From: an uncultured Eubacteriales bacterium
GTDB taxonomy: Bacteria > Bacillota > Clostridia > Oscillospirales > Oscillospiraceae
Direction: 5' to 3'
Length of the DNA stretch: 11,914 bases
NCBI GenBank assembly: GCA_934567745.1
Contig: CAKTJM010000053.1
Location: forward strand, 1-11,914
Within the stretch, counting starts at the first letter, position 1, and each line of letters starts with the position of its first letter. Position numbers and translations under genes: made by a program. A model generated the notes under the pieces. The model saw nothing but the letters and a program-made list of their open reading frames with translations, had not been told where the DNA came from and made no database searches. Positions 5,567 to 11,914 of this stretch are shown here, piece by piece.

Positions 5567-6919
5567 ATGGAACAAAACGAAACCAGCACCCAGCGCGGTG
5601 CACTCATCTATCGTCTGGACGACCGACCGCCGCTCGGGAAACGGCTCATCTATGCCACCCAGTTCCTCGTCATCTTCATCGGCTCGATCGTCCTGGTGCC
5701 CGCCATCGTGGCCGGGCCGCTCGGCTGGGACGGCGATACCGTCACCCTCCTGCTCCAATGCGCTGTGTTCACCGGCGGTGTGGCGACCATCGTCCAGGTG
5801 AAGGGCCTCGGACCGGTCGGTGCACGGCTGCCGATCCTGCTCGGCACCACCTTCGTCATCATCGATCCACTCATCGGCATCACCCAGCGCTTCGGCTATG
5901 ACGCCTTCCTCGGGGCGGTCATCGCGGCGGGCGGGATCTATGCCGTCTTCGGCTATTTCGGGATCGGCCTGCTGCGGCGCATCTTCAGCGTGGCCGTTTC
6001 CGGCACGCTGATCGTCGCCATCGCCCTGACCCTTGCTGGTTCCTGCGCCGACATGATGGCCGGGGGCAGCAGCCCCGTCGGCAGCGGGCACGGGGCCTGG
6101 CAGAACTGGGTCCTCGCCCTGCTCGTACTGACCATCTGTCTGCTCTGTCACTGTCTCGGCCGCGGCTTCGTCCGCACGGCGAGCCTTTTCCTGGGGCTGA
6201 CCGCAGGTTACGTCGCCGCCTGGTGTATGGGCGGGGTGCGGTTCGACGGGGTCGCGCGGGCGGCCTGGATCTCGGTGCCGAAGCCCTTCGCCTTTGGCAT
6301 CTCGTTCCGACTCGAACCGATCCTCATCATGGTCGTCATCTACCTCGTCACCATGGTCGAGTTCATCGGCGACACCACGGCCACCGCGATGGTCTGCGAC
6401 GACCGGCTCCCCACACGGCGGGAGCTGCGCGGCGGCATCCTCTGCGACGCGCTCTCGAGCGTCCTGTCCGGTGTGTTCAACTTCGCACCGAACATCTCCT
6501 ACAGCGACGGCGTTGGTATCATCGGCAGCACTCGGGTCGCCAGCCGCTCCGTCATGCTCACTGCGGCCGTCGGCATCACGGCGGCCGGGCTGGTCCCGAA
6601 GTTCGCGGCCCTGCTCTATACCGTTCCGGCGGCGGTCCTCGGCGGCGCGTGCATCTTCCTGACCGGGATCATGCTCATGGCGGGGCTGGAGGTCATCCAG
6701 AGCCAGCCGATGTCGCTGCGCACTTCCGTCATTGTTGGCACCTCACTGGCGCTGGGCATCGGGTTCGGGTCGAGCGGTGTGCTCGACGATGCGCCCATGC
6801 TCGTGAGCACCCTGCTGGGCGGCATCCCGGGGACGGCCCTGATCGGAGGGCTGCTCAATGTCGTCCTGCCGCAGGACAAGAGGGCCGCCCCGAAGGACGG
6901 CGGCGCCCCCACACCATGA
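5567..6919 (+). CDS. NCS2-family nucleobase permease with altered signature
   Basis: A 450-residue polytopic membrane protein of the nucleobase:cation symporter-2 family (uracil/xanthine permeases), which import purines or pyrimidines with protons. Visible landmarks are the N-terminal YRLDDRPPLGKRL lead-in (15-27), the GARLPILLGTTF region (85-96), and VEFIGDT (264-270) with the conserved glutamate E265. The substrate signature, usually Q/E-N-x-G-x4-T-R/K/G, reads D-G-V-G-I-I-G-S-T-R here (314-323), so the Q/E-N pair is replaced by D314-G315, and F33 follows Q32 in the first helix where many members have QH. Substrate choice may therefore differ. The ATG at 5567 is chosen because GGAGG (5557-5561) lies 5 bases upstream; an upstream in-frame ATG at 5396 would translate through the two stem-loops and lacks a site. 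It is 19 bases from the GroES-like gene, a likely two-gene operon. Confidence 0.82.
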   Translation: MEQNETSTQRGALIYRLDDRPPLGKRLIYATQFLVIFIGSIVLVPAIVAGPLGWDGDTVTLLLQCAVFTGGVATIVQVKGLGPVGARLPILLGTTFVIIDPLIGITQRFGYDAFLGAVIAAGGIYAVFGYFGIGLLRRIFSVAVSGTLIVAIALTLAGSCADMMAGGSSPVGSGHGAWQNWVLALLVLTICLLCHCLGRGFVRTASLFLGLTAGYVAAWCMGGVRFDGVARAAWISVPKPFAFGISFRLEPILIMVVIYLVTMVEFIGDTTATAMVCDDRLPTRRELRGGILCDALSSVLSGVFNFAPNISYSDGVGIIGSTRVASRSVMLTAAVGITAAGLVPKFAALLYTVPAAVLGGACIFLTGIMLMAGLEVIQSQPMSLRTSVIVGTSLALGIGFGSSGVLDDAPMLVSTLLGGIPGTALIGGLLNVVLPQDKRAAPKDGGAPTP

Positions 6920-6938
6920 TCGATAGGAGGTATCCCTT

Positions 6939-7208
6939 ATGACACTCAGACCGCTGGACGGCCGCGTCGTCGTACAGCACCCCGAGCCCGTCGAGCGTAC
7001 CCAGGGCGGCGTGCTCCTGACCGGTGCAGCCAAGGAGCAGCCGGAGCTGGCGGTGGTCGTCACCGTCGCCCCCGGTGAGGCTGAGCAGGTCGTCCGCCCG
7101 GGCGACCGGGTCATCACCAATAAGTATGCCGGGACAGCTGTGAAGCTCGACGGCAAGGTGCTGACCATCCTCAAGCTCAGCGACATCATCGCGATCGTCA
7201 ACGACTGA
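6939..7208 (+). CDS. GroES-like co-chaperonin (Cpn10), solitary
   Basis: An 89-residue protein, slightly shorter than the usual 94-97, matching GroES along its length: LRPLDGRVVVQ at the start, the mobile loop with hydrophobic GGVLL (about 23-27, canonical GGIVL), RPGDRVITNKYAGTAVKLDGK in the middle and the closing DIIAIV strand. GroES forms a seven-membered lid on the GroEL folding chamber. TAGGAGG lies about 8 bases before the ATG. Normally groES is followed by groEL; here a terminator and a convergent gene follow, and the upstream partner is a permease. It may be the main GroES gene separated from groEL, or a second copy. No HrcA-type CIRCE operator is seen upstream. Confidence 0.85.
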   Translation: MTLRPLDGRVVVQHPEPVERTQGGVLLTGAAKEQPELAVVVTVAPGEAEQVVRPGDRVITNKYAGTAVKLDGKVLTILKLSDIIAIVND

Positions 7209-7223
7209 CCTATCCTGAACAGC

Positions 7224-7258
7224 GAACAGCCCGCCGGGACGTCCCCAGCGGGCTGTTC
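7224..7258. terminator. Bidirectional terminator between convergent genes
   Basis: GAACAGCCCGC (7224-7234) pairs perfectly with GCGGGCTGTTC (7248-7258) around a 13-base loop that itself contains the palindrome GGGACGTCCC. It sits in the 59-base gap between the ends of the GroES-like gene and the second CHR gene, so it can serve both. T-tracts are short on either side. Confidence 0.7.
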
Positions 7259-7267
7259 CATATCATA

Positions 7268-7828
7268 TCAAACGGTCATTTTGAAGACCACGCCCACCGC
7301 CGCGGCGATGCCGATGTAGACCAGCGGCGAGATCTGCTTGAGCTTGGGCAGGTTCATCGCGGCCAGCATCACCAGGAAGAGGACGATCGGGCCGGGGTGC
7401 AGAGTGAGCGTCCCGTCCCAGGTGAACAGGGACACGGCGCACACGGCGAAGGCCGCCGCGGCGATCAGGCCGACGGAGGCCGGGCGCAGCCCGTAGAAGA
7501 GCGCCTTGACCCGCGGATCCTCCCAGATGGCGGCGAGGAGGCGGGAGACGATCAGGATGATGATGACGGCGGGCGTCACCAGGCCGACGTCCGCGACGAT
7601 CGAGCCGGGGACCCCGGCGGTGACGTAGCCGACGTAGGTGGCCATGTTGATGCCGATGGGACCGGGCGTGGCCTCGGAGATGGCGATCATCGTGGCGACG
7701 TCGGCGGAGGTGAACCACCCGGTCCGGGCGGACATGTCGAGCAGGAAGGGGACGGTGGCCATGCCGCCGCCCATAGAGAAGAGGCCGACCAGGAGGAACT
7801 CCCAGTACAGCCGCAGGAGCAGGATCAC
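7268..7828 (-). CDS. CHR-family (chromate-type) transporter, second half-size protein
   Basis: A 186-residue single-CHR-domain membrane protein. Family motifs are FSMGGGMATVPF near the N-terminus, then EATPGPIGINMATYVGY and AGVPGSIVADVGLVTPA, followed by hydrophobic helices to the C-terminus. CHR proteins of this short type work as pairs in the membrane with opposite topology; some export chromate, but in many anaerobes the real substrate is unknown. The start is GTG at 7828, overlapping the previous gene's stop as GTGA, which indicates translational coupling. A longer ORF in the same frame upstream is shadow, since it covers the first CHR gene. Last gene of a minus-strand operon. Confidence 0.85.
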   Translation of the reverse strand: MILLLRLYWEFLLVGLFSMGGGMATVPFLLDMSARTGWFTSADVATMIAISEATPGPIGINMATYVGYVTAGVPGSIVADVGLVTPAVIIILIVSRLLAAIWEDPRVKALFYGLRPASVGLIAAAAFAVCAVSLFTWDGTLTLHPGPIVLFLVMLAAMNLPKLKQISPLVYIGIAAAVGVVFKMTV

Positions 7829-8379
7829 GGGGCCTTGCCCCCTCTCGGTCTGCACACGACCAGGCCGACCACGCCCGCGCCGATGACGAGCAGGGCGGGG
7901 GACAGCCCGACGAAGGCCGCCAGCACGAAGACGGCGGCGAAGATGAGGGCGGTGGGCACGTCGAGGACGGCCTTGCGGAAGAGCCGCGCGGCGCTCGTGA
8001 GGATGAGCGCGCAGACGCAGGCGCGCACGCCGGTCAGGGCGTACTGCACCCACTCGTTCCCGAGCAGGCCCCAGAAGAAGGCGGCGATCAGCGTGACGAT
8101 GACCATCGGCGGGAAGAGGATGCCGAGGGTGGCGACGATCCCGCCGGGGACCCCGGCGCGGCGGTAGCCGCAGAAGGTCGCGGTGTTCACCGCGATGACG
8201 CCGGGGGTGCACTGGGCGATGGCGTTGAGGTCGATCAGCTCCGTGTCGGTCAGCCAGCCGCGCTTCTCGACCAGCTCCCGCTGGAAGAAGGGGAGCATGG
8301 CGTAGCCCCCGCCGAAGGTACTGGCGCTGATCCGGGCGAAGGTCAGGAAGAGCGCGAGGTAAGAGGTCTTTTTGGGCAT
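7825..8379 (-). CDS. CHR-family (chromate-type) transporter, first half-size protein
   Basis: A 184-residue single-CHR-domain membrane protein, partner of the next gene. It carries the family motifs FGGGYAMLPFFQRELVEKRGW near the N-terminus, CTPGVIAVNTATFCGY, and RAGVPGGIVATLGILFPP, then further hydrophobic helices. The start is ATG at 8379 with AAGGA about 9 bases upstream; the continuous upstream reading frame is a shadow of the dipeptidase gene. It lies 20 bases after the dipeptidase stop and overlaps its partner by 4 bases. The two genes are separate proteins in different frames, as is normal for short-chain CHR pairs, not a frameshifted long one. Chromate is the named family substrate; in this context an organic or inorganic anion linked to peptide use is possible but unproven. 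Confidence 0.85.
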   Translation of the reverse strand: MPKKTSYLALFLTFARISASTFGGGYAMLPFFQRELVEKRGWLTDTELIDLNAIAQCTPGVIAVNTATFCGYRRAGVPGGIVATLGILFPPMVIVTLIAAFFWGLLGNEWVQYALTGVRACVCALILTSAARLFRKAVLDVPTALIFAAVFVLAAFVGLSPALLVIGAGVVGLVVCRPRGGKAP

Positions 8380-8399
8380 GACAGAGGGTCCTTCCCGGG

Positions 8400-9806
8400 T
8401 CAGGAGCACACGTCGAGGATGACCTGTGCGAAGATCTTGGAGGCAGTGAGCAGGTCCGCGACGCAGACGCGCTCGTCCGGGCTGTGCAGGTTGGAGACGA
8501 AGCCGGGCATGGACGCGCCGAAGGCCACGCCGCCGGGGATGCCGTGGACGTAGGTCCCGCCGCCGATGGCGCGGCAGCTGCTCTCGAGCCCGGTCCACTC
8601 CTCGTAGCAGCGGGCGAGGGTCCGGAGGAAGGGGCTGTCCGCTGGGACGTGGTGGGGCGGATCGATCGTGCCGGAGACGGTCAGGCCGTCCGCGCCGAGC
8701 GTCCGCTCGACGGGCAGGCGGATGCTCTCGTCGGAGCCGCACAGCGGCGTGCGCGCGTCGAAGCGGGCGGTGACGCCGTCCGCGTCCAGCGCCAGGCAGG
8801 TGAAGGCCAGGCTCAGGTTGCCGGAGAGGTCGTCGCGCTGGGCGATGCCCAGCGCCGCGCCCGTGTGGTCCCCGTGCGGGAACCACCGCGCGAGGGCGCG
8901 GATCGCCCGCGTCGAGGCGCAGTCGGCCAGCGGCAGCGCCGCCAGCAGGGCGACGAGGGCCGTCTGGGCGTTGTGCCCCTCCTCCGGGGTGGAGGCGTGG
9001 GTGGGCTGGCCGGAGCAGACGAGCTGCACGCCGTCCGGCCCCTCGGTCACGGCGAACTGGATGGCCGGTCCGAGGGCGAGGGCGTCCGCCGCGGCCCGGA
9101 CGGCCGCCGCGTCCAGCCCCGCGACGGTGGCGGTGGCCTTGGCGGGGACGACGTTCACGCGGACGCCGCCCTGGGCGGCCGTCACGCGCGGCAGAGCGGT
9201 CTCCCCCTGCCAGCTTGCCCGGAGGGTGGGCTGGTAATGCCCCTTCTCGATGTTCAGGATCGGGAAGCCCGCATCGGGGGAGAAGGTGCAGGGGGCGTAG
9301 GGGTGCCGCTCGTAATACCAGTGGATGTCACGGAAGCCGGTCTCCTCGTCGGTGCCGAGGATGGCGCGGACGCTCCTGCGCAGGGGCGTGCCCAGTTCCT
9401 TCACGGCGCGCATGGCCAGTAGGACGGCGGCCATCGGGCCCTTGTCGTCGTCGGTCCCGCGGCCGTAGAGCAGCCCATCGACCAGCCGGGGCGTGAACGC
9501 CTCCGTCACGGTCCAGCCCTCACCGGGCGGGACGACGTCGAGGTGGCCGAGGATGTGCAGCTCGGTCGGGCCGTCGCCGAGATCGACGACGCCGACGTAG
9601 CCCTCCAGCCCCTCGGCGGTCAGGCCCCATTCGCGCGCGAGGGCGAGGGCCTCGTCCAGCGCGGCGGCGGGACCGGGGCCGAAGGGCTTCCCAGGCTCGG
9701 CCGGGCCGAGGGTGCTGTCGATGCGCACCAGACGGGAGACGGCGTCGATCAGCTCGTCCTCCCGTCCTGCGTACCAGCGTTCGATGGCTTCCTTATCGAT
9801 GCTCAT
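8400..9806 (-). CDS. M20 family dipeptidase (PepV/Sapep type)
   Basis: A 468-residue cytosolic metallopeptidase, the normal length for PepV-like enzymes, which hydrolyse dipeptides, often with beta-Ala or D-Ala at the N-terminus, using two metal ions. The full ligand set is visible: H88 with D90 in ILGHLDVVPPGEGW, D119 in GRGTDDDKGP, the general base and ligand E154-E155 in GTDEETGF, D178 in FSPDAGFP, and H441 in NLHSPDERV. The lid domain lies between about 190 and 350. Start is ATG with AAGGAG 5 bases upstream. It follows the YheO-like regulator by 30 bases and precedes the CHR pair by 20, so all four are likely one transcript. It probably supplies amino acids from imported or wall-derived dipeptides. 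A succinyl-diaminopimelate desuccinylase name would be a mis-annotation. Confidence 0.88.
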   Translation of the reverse strand: MSIDKEAIERWYAGREDELIDAVSRLVRIDSTLGPAEPGKPFGPGPAAALDEALALAREWGLTAEGLEGYVGVVDLGDGPTELHILGHLDVVPPGEGWTVTEAFTPRLVDGLLYGRGTDDDKGPMAAVLLAMRAVKELGTPLRRSVRAILGTDEETGFRDIHWYYERHPYAPCTFSPDAGFPILNIEKGHYQPTLRASWQGETALPRVTAAQGGVRVNVVPAKATATVAGLDAAAVRAAADALALGPAIQFAVTEGPDGVQLVCSGQPTHASTPEEGHNAQTALVALLAALPLADCASTRAIRALARWFPHGDHTGAALGIAQRDDLSGNLSLAFTCLALDADGVTARFDARTPLCGSDESIRLPVERTLGADGLTVSGTIDPPHHVPADSPFLRTLARCYEEWTGLESSCRAIGGGTYVHGIPGGVAFGASMPGFVSNLHSPDERVCVADLLTASKIFAQVILDVCS

Positions 9807-9836
9807 GGGGGCTCCTTTCCAGGGGTGGCTCTTGGT

Positions 9837-10469
9837 TCACTCGGCGGCGTTCCGGTTCTTGCCGTTGATCTCGTCGAGGTATTTGTAGATGGTGTAGCGC
9901 GAGACGCCCAGGTGGGAGGCCACATAGGGCACCGCCCGGCGGTAGGAGAAGGCGTCCATCTCCTTGAGCTGCTCGATGACGCGCAGGCGGTCGGCCTTGG
10001 TCATCTCGCGCACGGGCTTGCCGATGCGCAGGGTCGCCTCCTCGAACAGCTCGCCCACGCCGGTCTCGCGGCTCTTGTAGAGGGCGCTGTGGAAATCGAC
10101 CTCGGTGTGCATCAGGTCGAGCAGGACCCGGTTGGCATAGGTGAGGGGGGTGAAGTCGTAGTTGATGCCGAAGCCGAAGTGGTAGTCATCTCCGCGGATG
10201 GAGAAGGTGGAGCTCTTGGTCTGCTGCCCGGTGGGGGTGACGGCCAGGAGGTTCACCATGTCCCGGTCCAGGTGGAGGTCCTGCTCCAGGCCCGTGATGT
10301 CCTGGGTGGAGCCGACGGTGCGGCCGGAGATGTGGCCGTTGTAGATGGCCAGGACGGGGTGGAGGGGGTCGGCGAGGTCGTTGATGACGGTCTCGCAGTT
10401 GGTGCCGAACATCTCGGCGATGCCCTTGGCCATACGGTCCAAGGTGGCGAAGGCTTCTTCTCGGGTCAT
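9837..10469 (-). CDS. YheO/DauR-like PAS-HTH transcriptional regulator
   Basis: A 210-residue regulator with a YheO-like PAS domain at the N-terminus (about 8-118, including ETVINDLADP, YNGHISGRTVGS and GDDYHFGFGINYDFT) and a C-terminal helix-turn-helix (about 155-203), with VASHLGVSRYTIYKYLDEI as the turn and recognition helix. Relatives include DauR, which controls D-arginine catabolism; many others are uncharacterised. The PAS domain probably binds a small ligand. Start is ATG with GAGGTGAT upstream. It precedes the dipeptidase and CHR genes in the same direction, so it most likely controls its own operon. No clear promoter is seen in the short gap to the secG terminator. Confidence 0.85.
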   Translation of the reverse strand: MTREEAFATLDRMAKGIAEMFGTNCETVINDLADPLHPVLAIYNGHISGRTVGSTQDITGLEQDLHLDRDMVNLLAVTPTGQQTKSSTFSIRGDDYHFGFGINYDFTPLTYANRVLLDLMHTEVDFHSALYKSRETGVGELFEEATLRIGKPVREMTKADRLRVIEQLKEMDAFSYRRAVPYVASHLGVSRYTIYKYLDEINGKNRNAAE

Positions 10470-10507
10470 GGGGGGATCACCTCTCGTACAGATTTTGGGG
10501 CACGGCT

Positions 10508-10544
10508 AAAAAGAAGCCGCCCTTCCAGGGGGGAAGGACGGCTT
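10508..10544 (-). terminator. Rho-independent terminator of secG
   Basis: On the minus strand AAGCCG-T-CCTTCC pairs with GGAAGG-G-CGGCTT around a short C-rich loop (stem 10514-10544, one internal mismatch) and is followed directly by CTTTTT (10513-10508). It begins 15 bases after the secG stop codon. Stem plus T-run is a standard intrinsic terminator. Confidence 0.85.
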
Positions 10545-10558
10545 GGAAGGACAAAAGG

Positions 10559-10786
10559 TCACAGGAGGGACAGCACGAGCGTCAGGACCATGAACGCCAG
10601 AGCGACCCACTTGGTCCACTTGGCGAGCTTGGCGTCGGCGGTCTTGGCCTTGTTCTTGGACAGGAAGGAGTCGGCACCGCCGGAGATGACGCCCAGGCCG
10701 GAGTGCTTACCGGACTGACCGAGAACGAAGACGATCAGGATGGCGCAGGAGATGACCTGCAGGATGGAGATGATGAGAGTAGGCAT
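10559..10786 (-). CDS. secG: Protein-export membrane protein SecG
   Basis: A 75-residue protein with two membrane helices (about 4-22 and 54-74) joined by a polar loop containing GQSGKHSGLG and GGADSFLSKNK, the typical SecG loop. SecG joins SecY and SecE in the protein translocation channel and speeds export. Length fits the Gram-positive form. AAAGGA lies about 9 bases before the ATG. It has its own promoter and terminator, so it forms a single-gene unit. The usual neighbours (rnr, smpB) are absent here. Confidence 0.92.
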   Translation of the reverse strand: MPTLIISILQVISCAILIVFVLGQSGKHSGLGVISGGADSFLSKNKAKTADAKLAKWTKWVALAFMVLTLVLSLL

Positions 10787-10850
10787 TGTCGCAGTTCCTT
10801 TCGTGCATATGTCGGCAGATCCGCTCGGGGATCATAGTTGGCTAACGCCC

Positions 10851-10879
10851 ATGATAGCATGAGTCCCCCTATTTGTCAA
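10851..10879 (-). promoter_or_regulatory. secG: Strong sigma-70 promoter of secG
   Basis: On the minus strand a perfect TTGACA (10879-10874) is followed after exactly 17 bases by TATCAT (10856-10851). Transcription would start near 10844, leaving a leader of about 58 bases before the secG start. Confidence 0.85.
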
Positions 10880-10892
10880 CCCCCATGTGTCG

Positions 10893-10906
10893 GGCGCACG
10901 AGCGCC
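10893..10906 (-). other. Small GC-rich stem-loop after the SLH gene
   Basis: GGCGC and GCGCC (5-bp stem, 4-base loop) lie between the SLH gene stop and the secG promoter. No T-run follows on either strand, so as a terminator for the SLH gene it is weak. No better candidate is seen in the gap. Confidence 0.3.
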
Positions 10907-10944
10907 TACTATTATATATGGTATCAACGCGGGGACGGACCGGC

Positions 10945-11914
10945 TCACCACATGCTCCACAGGAGCTTGGCGACCTCGGCGCGGGTGATGGACGCGGTCG
11001 GGCGGAGCTGGCCGTTCGAGCCGCCGACGATGTCCAGCCCGACGAGCTGGGCGGTGTAGGACTTGGCCCAGCTCGGCACGGCGGAGGCGTCGGAGAAGCC
11101 CTTCAGGCTGGCCTCCGGGTAGCCGCTCTCCAGCATCCGACCGAGGATGGTGATCGCCTCGGCGCGGGTGACGCTGCTCTTGGCGTTGGCGTAGAGCTTG
11201 CCGTCCTTGCCCTGGCTGCCCTTCATGACGCCCTTGTCATAGAGGGCCTTCATGGCGTCGAGGTCCCAGGACGGGATGGACGCGGCGTCGGCGTAGGGGA
11301 GGGTGACCTTCTGATAGGCGCTCAGGTCCAGCCCCATCCAGCGGGCGGCCATCAGGGCGAAGTCGCCGCGGGTGACGGGCCGGTCGGGGAGGAAGCGGGT
11401 CGTGCCGTTCTCCGTGACGCCGTTGAGGATCCCGGCGGCGTTCAGACGGGTGGTGTAGGGCGCGGCCCAGTGGCCGGTCATGTCCGCGAAGGGGGTCGTG
11501 TCGGCGGAGGCGGGCAGGGTGGCGCTCGCGCGGGCGCGGTTCCCGGCGGCGTCCACGGCGGTGACGGTCACGCGGTGCAGGCTGTCGTCGAGGGTGCCGA
11601 GCGCGGCGGTGAGGGTCGTCCCGTCCCAGGTGAAGGGGAGGGACCTGCCGTCGAGGGTCAGCCCGATCTGGTCCTGGGCCAGCGTCTCGCCCTCGTCCGT
11701 GATGGCGGCGGTGACGACGCCGCCGGTCAGGGTGAGGTCGATGGCGGGCGGGGCGTCGTCATCGACCGAGACGGCGATGGTGACGGCGTAGCTCCCGCAG
11801 GCGACCTTGAGCTTGCCCGTGGCGGTGGTCCCGGCGGCGGTGAACCGGCCGTCGTCCGTGATGGTGCCGACGGCGGGGTCGCAGGACCAGGAGAAGCAGC
11901 GGTCGCCCCCGGTC
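10945..11914 (-). CDS. SLH-domain surface protein, C-terminal part (cut by window edge)
   Basis: The reading frame is open to the right edge, giving the last 322 residues of a larger secreted protein; the start is outside. The N-terminal visible part (about 1-50) resembles a bacterial Ig-like domain, with GTITDDGRFTAAG and TGKLKVACG, followed by a second beta-rich module with VTVTAVDAAGN near 115-125. Three SLH repeats end the protein (about 141-194, 204-261, 272-321), each with an F/Y-x-D-type start and a TRAE- or TRGD-type motif. SLH repeats bind pyruvylated cell-wall polysaccharide and anchor proteins to the surface. The GTG at 11571 is internal, not the start. The missing N-terminus probably holds an enzyme or adhesive domain; phosphodiester glycosidases with Ig and SLH tails are one possibility, but this cannot be judged from the window. 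Confidence 0.88.
   Translation of the reverse strand, partial: TGGDRCFSWSCDPAVGTITDDGRFTAAGTTATGKLKVACGSYAVTIAVSVDDDAPPAIDLTLTGGVVTAAITDEGETLAQDQIGLTLDGRSLPFTWDGTTLTAALGTLDDSLHRVTVTAVDAAGNRARASATLPASADTTPFADMTGHWAAPYTTRLNAAGILNGVTENGTTRFLPDRPVTRGDFALMAARWMGLDLSAYQKVTLPYADAASIPSWDLDAMKALYDKGVMKGSQGKDGKLYANAKSSVTRAEAITILGRMLESGYPEASLKGFSDASAVPSWAKSYTAQLVGLDIVGGSNGQLRPTASITRAEVAKLLWSMW

Noticed and set aside
7268..8379. Frameshifted or broken full-length ChrA
   Set aside because: Both halves have complete CHR motifs and starts, with a 4-base GTGA overlap, which is the normal arrangement of short-chain CHR pairs.
9543..10718. 391-codon plus-strand open frame
   Set aside because: It is antisense to the dipeptidase and YheO-like genes, has the same shadow composition, and shows no recognisable protein features.
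1..11914. Mobile element, phage, tRNA/rRNA or CRISPR content
   Set aside because: No transposase or integrase motifs, no regularly spaced repeats and no cloverleaf-like or rRNA-like stretches were seen.

Overview
The window is a GC-rich, gene-dense stretch of a bacterial chromosome. Strong AGGAGG ribosome binding sites, TTGACA/TAnnnT promoters, C-terminal S-layer homology (SLH) repeats, a PepV-type M20 dipeptidase and a split CHR transporter pair all suggest a Gram-positive Firmicute. My best guess is a high-GC Clostridia of the Oscillospiraceae kind; this is an inference from style, and no marker gene proves it.

Left part (1-5291): a divergent regulator/operon pair. On the minus strand lies the N-terminal 190 residues of an AcoR/DhaR-type enhancer-binding regulator, cut by the window edge. 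A 539-base AT-rich intergenic region separates it from a four-gene plus-strand operon: an acetolactate-synthase-like thiamine diphosphate (ThDP) enzyme, a soluble protein I do not recognise, a membrane protein of the YhhQ/VUT (DUF165) family, and a short-chain dehydrogenase. The intergenic region holds a perfect 17-bp-arm palindrome lying on the probable regulator promoter, a second inverted repeat, and a near-consensus sigma-70 promoter with a small palindrome in its spacer. The operon looks like an inducible metabolic module: import, ThDP-dependent C-C bond chemistry on a keto compound, then NAD-linked reduction or oxidation of a carbonyl product. The substrate is unknown, and this is the most promising candidate for something undescribed.

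Middle part (5292-7262): two strong stem-loops, then an NCS2-family nucleobase permease with an altered substrate signature, followed 19 bases later by a GroES-like protein with no GroEL gene in the window. A convergent terminator follows.

Right part (7268-11914, all minus strand): reading right to left, the C-terminus of an SLH-domain surface protein (cut by the window edge); secG with its own strong promoter and terminator; then a probable operon of a YheO/DauR-like PAS-HTH regulator, an M20 dipeptidase and two half-size CHR (chromate-type) transporter proteins whose genes overlap by 4 bases. No rRNA, tRNA, insertion sequence, phage gene or CRISPR array is visible.
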